Below, in pieces: positions 6,665 through 11,152 of a stretch of 11,152 bases of DNA. The position numbers were made by a program, and so were the translations under genes. Under the pieces are notes generated by a model, which worked only from the letters and a program-made list of their open reading frames with translations, did not search any database and was not told the origin of the DNA. The stretch covers positions 1 to 11,152 of the forward strand of contig JAHEJE010000057.1 in assembly GCA_024639035.1 (NCBI GenBank). The letters run 5' to 3'. Origin of the DNA: Alphaproteobacteria bacterium. GTDB lineage: Bacteria; Pseudomonadota; Alphaproteobacteria; Rhizobiales; Aestuariivirgaceae. The number at the start of each line of letters is the position of its first letter. Positions within the stretch are counted from its first letter, which is position 1.

Positions 6665-7561
6665 ATGACAATCGAAGTGCCAGATTCGAGCCAGGTGCCG
6701 ACGCCCGGGAGTGTCCTGTCGGCGTTCCGTGGCGATATTTTTCTGACCACCGTATTCACGGCCTTGGCAAGTCTGAGCGACAATCACGCGATGACTGCCA
6801 TAGCTGCGATGTATGCCGCGTCCATGAGCTATGAAATCCTTGGCCATGTAGCCCATAGACATCACGCGCATGAATCGGCTGCGCGTTACGAGTTCGGCAC
6901 CGGAAAACTTCGCCAGGCGCTCAATCTTGTTCTGGCGTTGGCGATGGTGGCGGGCAGCTTTTGGCTGTTGAGTCTTTTAATCATCTCAGTAACGGTCACC
7001 GACCCTGCGCCGGCCCAATATGATCTTCTCGCAACGACGGCGGTTGGGGCAGTATGCCTGCTACGCTTCGCCGGCGACTGGTGGTCCGTATGGCACATGG
7101 CACGCCAAACGCCGGGCATGTCTTACCGGGGTGAATTGAAAAGTGCCACAAGCCGGCTGGTCGTGATGCTTCTTGCACAGATTGCCGTGACCGCCTCGGC
7201 GGTGGCAAAGGACCCGCTGATCGGTTTGTGGGCGCAAATGTTCGCAACCGCCGTGATTGCGCAGGCGCTCATGCTGTCGGGTGCAAATATGCTTTGGAAG
7301 GCGGTGCTCGATCTCATTGATCACCCGTTGGGTCAGTCCATTGAAGCAGAGATCTGGGAGATGCTGGAAACCTGCAAAATTGCCTCAGAGCAAGTCGAAG
7401 ACATCCGCATGCGCTGGGCGGGATCGGAGCTTTTCATCGAACTGACAGTAAATGCCGATGCAGACCGGCCTCTGTCAGAAACACTGAAGGAGATGGCTGA
7501 TCTGCGTCAGCATCTGGAAACCCGGCTGGCCAATGCCGATGTGGCGATAAAGCTTGCCTGA
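6665..7561 (+). CDS. CDF-fold membrane protein B, metal-site residues lost
   Basis: The 298-residue protein is a paralogue of the preceding one. Shared anchors are FGTGKLRQ (77-84), a YxGxLK segment before helix 5 (154-159), AKDPLIGLWAQ (181-191), LDLIDHP before the C-terminal domain, and an IRMRWAGSELFIELTV strand region (247-262). As in its partner, the transport-site positions carry no acid or histidine: Met49 and Ser53 in helix 2, Arg164 and Met168 in helix 5, placed by spacing from the FG.(G/Y)KL motif and by alignment with protein A. A histidine-rich loop HVAHRHHAH (61-69) lies between helices 2 and 3 and is absent from protein A; it could bind metal. The gene is last in the cassette and ends 59 bp before the aminotransferase remnant. 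It would be auto-annotated as a cation transporter, which may be misleading. Confidence 0.75.
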   Translation: MTIEVPDSSQVPTPGSVLSAFRGDIFLTTVFTALASLSDNHAMTAIAAMYAASMSYEILGHVAHRHHAHESAARYEFGTGKLRQALNLVLALAMVAGSFWLLSLLIISVTVTDPAPAQYDLLATTAVGAVCLLRFAGDWWSVWHMARQTPGMSYRGELKSATSRLVVMLLAQIAVTASAVAKDPLIGLWAQMFATAVIAQALMLSGANMLWKAVLDLIDHPLGQSIEAEIWEMLETCKIASEQVEDIRMRWAGSELFIELTVNADADRPLSETLKEMADLRQHLETRLANADVAIKLA

Positions 7562-7620
7562 CGGGCTGTTAATGATTGCTGGCTGCCCGAGTTTCTTGAT
7601 GTAGCATCTCGTCTAGGCGG

Positions 7621-8151
7621 ATGTTTTGCCCAACCGGCATGGGCCGGACCGGTGCATGGTTTGGCCACAATCACTACCCCATCGTCCCGGACTTAGTGTG
7701 CATCGGCAAAGGGCTTGGCAACGGCTATCCGGTTAGTGCGCTAGCGGTCAACAAGGAAACGGCAGGGCAACTGGACGGGGGCACGTTCAAATACATGCAG
7801 TCGCATCAGAACGATCCGCTGGGTGCGGCCGTAGCGAATGAGGTGATTGCCGTATTGCTTGACGACAACCTGATCGCCAGAGCCGCCAGCCTGGGCGAAA
7901 CGTTTCTTCAAGCACTGCGAACCCTCACCGCAAGCGAGCACGTTGCCGAAGTGCGAGGTCGCGGCTTGATGTTTGCAGTGGAGTTCTCGGACAAGGCAGT
8001 CGGTGACAGAATGTACGAACGGCTGCTTGAACGCGGCTATATCGTTTGCAACAGAGGCGGGATGTTCCGCATCAACCCGCCATTAGTGATCAACGAAGCA
8101 GATTTCCTGCGGTTCGTCGACGTGTTTGGCGAAACGCTGGCCGAGCGGTAG
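7621..8151 (+). pseudogene. 5'-truncated class III (PLP-dependent) aminotransferase remnant
   Basis: The frame encodes 176 residues equal to the C-terminal part of a class III aminotransferase. Similarity begins abruptly at TGMGRTG (from about 7633), exactly where the family reads DEVxTGxGRTG; the PLP-ring aspartate and everything before it are missing and replaced by MFCP. The PLP lysine is kept at Lys30 in CIGKGLGNGYPVSA, and the C-terminal domain (RGRGLMFAVEFSD, GMFRINPPL) is intact to the stop. Full-length members have over 400 residues, so about 240 are lost. No missing half is seen in the 59 bp upstream, where an in-frame TGA lies at 7597-7599. It is best read as a decayed gene, cut by a recombination near 7630. 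The well-kept frame suggests the event is recent or that a fragment is still made. Confidence 0.85.
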
Positions 8152-8168
8152 CAACAGGCGCGCGCGCC

Positions 8169-8987
8169 CTACTCCTTCATCTCGTAGGTGTTTTCCTCAG
8201 CCGGGAAGCTCCGTGCTTTGACCTCTTCTGCATACCCCTTGATCGCCCGCTCGATGGCCTTGCCGACACGGCCGAATTCCTTGACGAACTTCGGCACCCG
8301 CGGGCTCAAGCCCAGCATGTCCTCCATCACCAGGATCTGACCGTCGCATTTGGCCGACGCACCGATGCCTATCGTGGGGATGGGAACCGCCGCCGTAATC
8401 CGGTCGGCCAAGGGGGCGGCCATGGCCTCCAGCACCAGGGCAAAGGCGCCGGCCTCGCTGACCGCATTTGCGTCCGCTTCGATGGCCGCCCACTGGTCCT
8501 TGGTGCGGCCCTGGGTCTTGAAGCCGCCGAGCACGTTGATCGATTGTGGGGTCAGGCCGATGTGGGCCATCACCGGGATGCCGCGCTGGACCAGATAGTC
8601 GATGGTCTCGGCCATGCGTTGGCCGCCCTCCAGCTTGACTGCACCGCAGTCGGTCTCCTTCATGATGCGGGCGGCATTGCGGAAGGCGACGCTGGGGCTT
8701 TCCTCGTAGGTGCCGAACGGCATGTCGACAACCACCAGGGCGCGCGCCGAGCCGCGCACCACCGCCTTGCCATGCATGATCATCAGCTCAAGCGGCACCG
8801 GCACGGTCGATTCAAATCCGTGCATGACCATGCCGAGCGAATCTCCGACCAGCAGAAAGTCGCAGTACTTGTCGGCAATCGAAGCGGTGTGCGCATGATA
8901 GGCCGTGAGCGATACGACCGGCTCGCCCCCTTTGCGCGCGGCAATCTGCGGCGCGGTGATGCGGCGGACGGTTTTCTGGATGGACAT
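8169..8987 (-). CDS. panB: 3-methyl-2-oxobutanoate hydroxymethyltransferase (ketopantoate hydroxymethyltransferase)
   Basis: PanB transfers a hydroxymethyl group from 5,10-methylene-tetrahydrofolate to 3-methyl-2-oxobutanoate, the first committed step of pantothenate and CoA synthesis, in the cytoplasm. The 272-residue protein has normal length and all core features: LTAYHAHTA near the N-terminus, VGDSLGMV with metal-binding Asp49, VVVDMPFGTY with Asp88, VKLEGG with Glu120, AHIGLTPQ, and the catalytic Glu187 in VLEAM, followed by the TIGIGA and CDGQILVMEDMLGL motifs. The start ATG at 8987-8985 has a full GGAGG at 8996-9000 that lies in the last codons of the upstream NnrU gene, whose stop is only four bases before the ATG. 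It therefore belongs to the NnrU-NnrU-panB operon. No panC is present in the window. The gene ends convergently 17 bp from the aminotransferase remnant. Confidence 0.96.
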   Translation of the reverse strand: MSIQKTVRRITAPQIAARKGGEPVVSLTAYHAHTASIADKYCDFLLVGDSLGMVMHGFESTVPVPLELMIMHGKAVVRGSARALVVVDMPFGTYEESPSVAFRNAARIMKETDCGAVKLEGGQRMAETIDYLVQRGIPVMAHIGLTPQSINVLGGFKTQGRTKDQWAAIEADANAVSEAGAFALVLEAMAAPLADRITAAVPIPTIGIGASAKCDGQILVMEDMLGLSPRVPKFVKEFGRVGKAIERAIKGYAEEVKARSFPAEENTYEMKE

Positions 8988-8991
8988 GCGA

Positions 8992-9552
8992 CTAGCCTCC
9001 CAAGGTTACGACCGGCACGCCGATCAGCAATTCATGCATTTGCGTCATCAAACCATAAAGCGCGATGCCACCCAAGATCGACAATAGGTCATGGCCGGCG
9101 CGGGCCTCGCCCTCGGGGCGGAAGCCAGCGGCGAGGCCGAGGCTGAAGTGCGCCGCGGCATAGGCGATCATGCCGCCGAACAGGATCACGCTGGCCGCAT
9201 CGCCATTGGCGAACAGGTGCCCTGCCCCCCAGGCCATCACCCCGAGCGCCAGCGGCATCCGCAGCTTCAGCCGCAAGCTGCCGCGAAAGATGAAAATCCC
9301 CAGGCAAATAAAGCCGACGAGCACCAGCACGAAGGTGGCATAGCGCCCGCCCTCGGGCGGGTCGTAGACGTACACAAAATCGGCCATGCGCCATGCAACC
9401 ACGATCAGGCCAAGCAACACCAGCGACACCACGCCGTAGACCGGTCCGTAGGCGGCGCCGAGCAGGGCTTGCACCCTGGCCTGTGCCGCCGGCAATACCG
9501 GCAGCAGGTGCCAGACCGCAAAGGCCGCGACTGTCAGGGCGAGAAAGATCAT
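8992..9552 (-). CDS. NnrU family membrane protein, second of a tandem pair
   Basis: NnrU proteins are multi-pass membrane proteins named from a denitrification locus and related to the heme-containing 15-cis-zeta-carotene isomerase of plants; their bacterial role is mostly unclear. The 186-residue product has five to six hydrophobic helices and conserved histidines at 15 (AVWHLLP), 112 (GAGHLFANG) and 173 (MHELLIG), matching His15, His116 and His177 of the neighbouring paralogue. I chose the ATG at 9552-9550 over a start 13 codons upstream because it overlaps the upstream gene's TGA (TGATG) and gives an N-terminus that aligns with the paralogue at equal length. It overlaps one base with its upstream neighbour and ends four bases before panB, so the three genes are translationally coupled. 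Confidence 0.88.
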   Translation of the reverse strand: MIFLALTVAAFAVWHLLPVLPAAQARVQALLGAAYGPVYGVVSLVLLGLIVVAWRMADFVYVYDPPEGGRYATFVLVLVGFICLGIFIFRGSLRLKLRMPLALGVMAWGAGHLFANGDAASVILFGGMIAYAAAHFSLGLAAGFRPEGEARAGHDLLSILGGIALYGLMTQMHELLIGVPVVTLGG

Positions 9553-10112
9553 CAGATCAGCGGAATGCCGATCATGTACTGGTGCAGCCACAAAAAGACC
9601 GCGTAGACGATGACGCCGATGACCACCGCCAGGATATCCGACCTGAGCCGTGGCTCATGGCTCGGCTTGCTGCCCTTCAGTGTGTTGTAGGCGATGTCGA
9701 TCAGGCTGTAGACCAGGAAGCAGGAAAACAGGATCACCGCCGCCTGGCGCCCATTCGACAACAGGTGCCCGCCCGACCACAGCGCGATACCGATCGACAT
9801 CGGGTTCCTCAGCCACAGTTTGAGATACCCCTTGCCGTGGTAGGCGCCCAGGCAGATGAAGCCGGCCAGCACCATCAGCATGGTGACATGGCGCAGCCCG
9901 GGATCGGGGAAGTAGAGCGGAAAGGTACCCGGCCCGGAGCGCGACATCGCAAATCCCCAGATGATCAGCCCCAGCCCGACGGCTGAGAACAGTGAGAACA
10001 GGCCCTTGTACGGATTGGCCCCGATTGCGCCTTGCAGCGCCGGCTTGAGCGGGGTCATGGGCACCAGGTGGATGCCGAAGAAGACGATCAGTCCGATGGT
10101 GAAGATGGTCAT
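9552..10112 (-). CDS. NnrU family membrane protein, first of a tandem pair
   Basis: The 186-residue protein is a hydrophobic NnrU-family member with helices across most of its length. Candidate heme or catalytic histidines are His15 (FFGIHLVP), His75, His92, His116 (SGGHLLSNG) and His177 (LWLHQYMIGIP). It is clearly a paralogue of the next gene: same length, same GFICLG segment, same GGHL/GAGHL..NG core and the same C-terminal H..(M/L)IG(I/V)P motif. The ATG at 10112-10110 lacks a strong ribosome binding site; no better start is seen. It heads the operon leading to panB and is divergent from the methyltransferase gene with 105 bp between, which should contain both promoters. No denitrification genes are visible, so a link to nitrogen oxide reduction is not supported here. 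Confidence 0.88.
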   Translation of the reverse strand: MTIFTIGLIVFFGIHLVPMTPLKPALQGAIGANPYKGLFSLFSAVGLGLIIWGFAMSRSGPGTFPLYFPDPGLRHVTMLMVLAGFICLGAYHGKGYLKLWLRNPMSIGIALWSGGHLLSNGRQAAVILFSCFLVYSLIDIAYNTLKGSKPSHEPRLRSDILAVVIGVIVYAVFLWLHQYMIGIPLI

Positions 10113-10217
10113 GGGTGTTTTCGTTTGGCTGCATCGTTGGGATGGATTAACCTTGCCTTCTCATATCCTGAAACTGTTCATCATGGCTAGGCCGTTCGTG
10201 CCGCATGGAGATCGCGC
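10113..10217. promoter_or_regulatory. Divergent intergenic region between the NnrU operon and the methyltransferase gene
   Basis: These 105 bp separate two divergent genes and must carry promoters in both directions unless one start is misplaced. I see no convincing sigma-70 boxes or operator palindrome. GGAG at 10207-10210 is the ribosome binding site of the methyltransferase. Confidence 0.35.
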
Positions 10218-11030
10218 ATGGCCGAAACCGACAAAGTCTTTGCCGGCTCCATTCCGGAAATCTACGACACATACCTCGTCCCACTGATCTTCGAGGGCTT
10301 CGCCACCGACATGGCCGCGCGGGTGGCTGACGGCAATCCACAATCGGTGCTGGAGACGGCGGCTGGAAGCGGAGTGGTCACACGGGCCCTGGCGCCGCGT
10401 CTCGCCGATACCGCACGTTATGTGGTGAGCGATCTCAACCAGCCGATGCTCGACCTTGCGGCAAGCCGTCAGCCGGCCGATGATCGCATCACCTGGCAAC
10501 AGGCCGATGCCCTCAACCTGCCGTTCGGCGATGCAACGTTTGATACCGTGTGCTGTCAGTTCGGCGTCATGTTCTTTCCTGACCGTGTCGCCGGCTACCG
10601 CGAGGCGGCCCGCGTGCTCAGGCCCGGCGGGCGTTTCGTCTTCAATGCCTGGGACCACATCGACCATAACGTGTTCGCCGATATGGTGACGCGGGCGGCC
10701 GGCGAAATCTTTGCCGACGATCCGCCGGTCTTCCTGGCCCGCACACCACACGGTTATCACGACGTCGATGTCATCCGTTCGGAATTGGCCGAAGCCGGGC
10801 TCTCAAAAATCGACATCGTAACCCGCGAAGAGGTGAGCACCGCGCCGCACGCCGCCGATCCGGCCATCGCCTATTGCCAGGGTACGCCGTTGCGCAACGA
10901 GATCGAAGAGCGCGATGCCGCCCGGCTCGAAGGCGTCACCGATCACGCCACCGCAACCATTGCCGCACGCTATGGCGACGGTCCGGTGTCGGCCAATATC
11001 AAGGGCCATGTCGTTGTGGCGGCACTGTAG
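10218..11030 (+). CDS. Class I SAM-dependent methyltransferase
   Basis: The 270-residue protein has a single Rossmann-type methyltransferase domain of the Methyltransf_11/UbiE-like kind. Motif I is LETAAGSGVVTR (about 45-56), where AAG replaces the common DxG so the motif reads ExAAGSG; the acidic SAM-ribose contact is Asp72 in VVSDLNQPMLD; motif II/III features are QADALNLPFGDATFDTVCCQFGVMFFPD (split over 95-122) and VLRPGGRFVFNAW (131-143). Substrate specificity lies in the N- and C-terminal parts and cannot be read. A GGAG about eight bases before the ATG supports the start. It is monocistronic or leads the short gene that begins 37 bp downstream. No ubiquinone or lipid genes are adjacent to hint at a pathway. 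Confidence 0.87.
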   Translation: MAETDKVFAGSIPEIYDTYLVPLIFEGFATDMAARVADGNPQSVLETAAGSGVVTRALAPRLADTARYVVSDLNQPMLDLAASRQPADDRITWQQADALNLPFGDATFDTVCCQFGVMFFPDRVAGYREAARVLRPGGRFVFNAWDHIDHNVFADMVTRAAGEIFADDPPVFLARTPHGYHDVDVIRSELAEAGLSKIDIVTREEVSTAPHAADPAIAYCQGTPLRNEIEERDAARLEGVTDHATATIAARYGDGPVSANIKGHVVVAAL

Positions 11031-11067
11031 GGTTGGAGAGCCTGTGCGCGGCGGTTTATGTTGAGTC

Positions 11068-11152
11068 ATGGCCATTAACGAAGAACTGGCGCGGACACGA
11101 CTTGAAGCGCGCAAGACTGAATTGACCGAACTGTCGGAAATCTCCGCCGGCG
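11068..11152 (+). CDS. Start of a probable TraR/DksA-type small protein, cut by window end
   Basis: Only 28 codons are visible. The sequence opens MAINEELARTRLEARKTEL and continues with an E/L-rich amphipathic helix, which is how short TraR/DksA zinc-finger proteins of alphaproteobacteria often begin, followed by a segment leading to a GRxSRxDAMQ-like motif. That motif and the zinc finger would lie beyond the window, so the assignment is tentative. The frame is open to the edge. The weak GGTTGGAGAG around 11031-11040 is too far upstream to be its ribosome binding site. Confidence 0.5.
   Translation, partial: MAINEELARTRLEARKTELTELSEISAG

Noticed and set aside
7562..7620. CGGGC/GCCCG inverted repeat after the second CDF-like gene as a terminator
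   Set aside because: Only five pairs with an 18-base loop and no T-run; support is too weak.
8157..8168. GC-only palindrome GGCGCGCGCGCC between the convergent remnant and panB, considered as a bidirectional terminator
   Set aside because: It has no loop and no T-run on either side, and such palindromes are common by chance in high-G+C DNA.
8046..9146. A 366-codon open frame on the plus strand opposite panB
   Set aside because: It overlaps the aminotransferase remnant, panB and NnrU, has shadow-like composition and no domain, while panB motifs are complete on the other strand.
9553..9591. Upstream start for the second NnrU gene, 13 codons longer
   Set aside because: The TGATG overlap start gives an N-terminus that aligns with the paralogue; the extension is polar and overlaps the upstream gene.

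Overview
The window is a high-G+C chromosomal segment, most likely from an alphaproteobacterium. The signs are a TPR/YfgM-like protein, BamB and Der in a row, a nearby panB, a DUF6356 gene and a pair of NnrU proteins. Genus cannot be told from the sequence alone.

Left part (1-2555, minus strand): a tight housekeeping operon running leftward, with a TPR-domain inner-membrane protein, the lipoprotein BamB, and the start of the GTPase gene der, which runs off the window edge. Right part (8169-10112, minus strand): a second leftward operon of two tandem NnrU-family membrane proteins translationally coupled to panB (pantothenate synthesis). From memory, panB, TPR, bamB and der often sit side by side in alphaproteobacteria. 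If so, the 5.6 kb between them (2556-8168) is an accessory insertion zone.

Middle part (2556-8168, plus strand): a small DUF6356 gene; a 270-bp MITE-like element with 34-bp inverted ends flanked by CTAG and two long internal hairpins; an orphan Rieske mononuclear-iron oxygenase; and a three-gene cassette. That cassette encodes a HlyD-like periplasmic adaptor followed by two paralogous proteins with the cation-diffusion-facilitator (CDF) fold. Both CDF-like proteins have lost the metal-binding residues that define CDF transporters. A 5'-truncated class III aminotransferase remnant closes the zone. The adaptor plus paired metal-site-less CDF proteins is the best candidate here for an undescribed system. 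Its substrate is unknown.

Far right (10113-11152, plus strand): a class I SAM-dependent methyltransferase transcribed divergently from the NnrU operon, then the first 28 codons of what may be a TraR/DksA-type regulator, cut by the window end.
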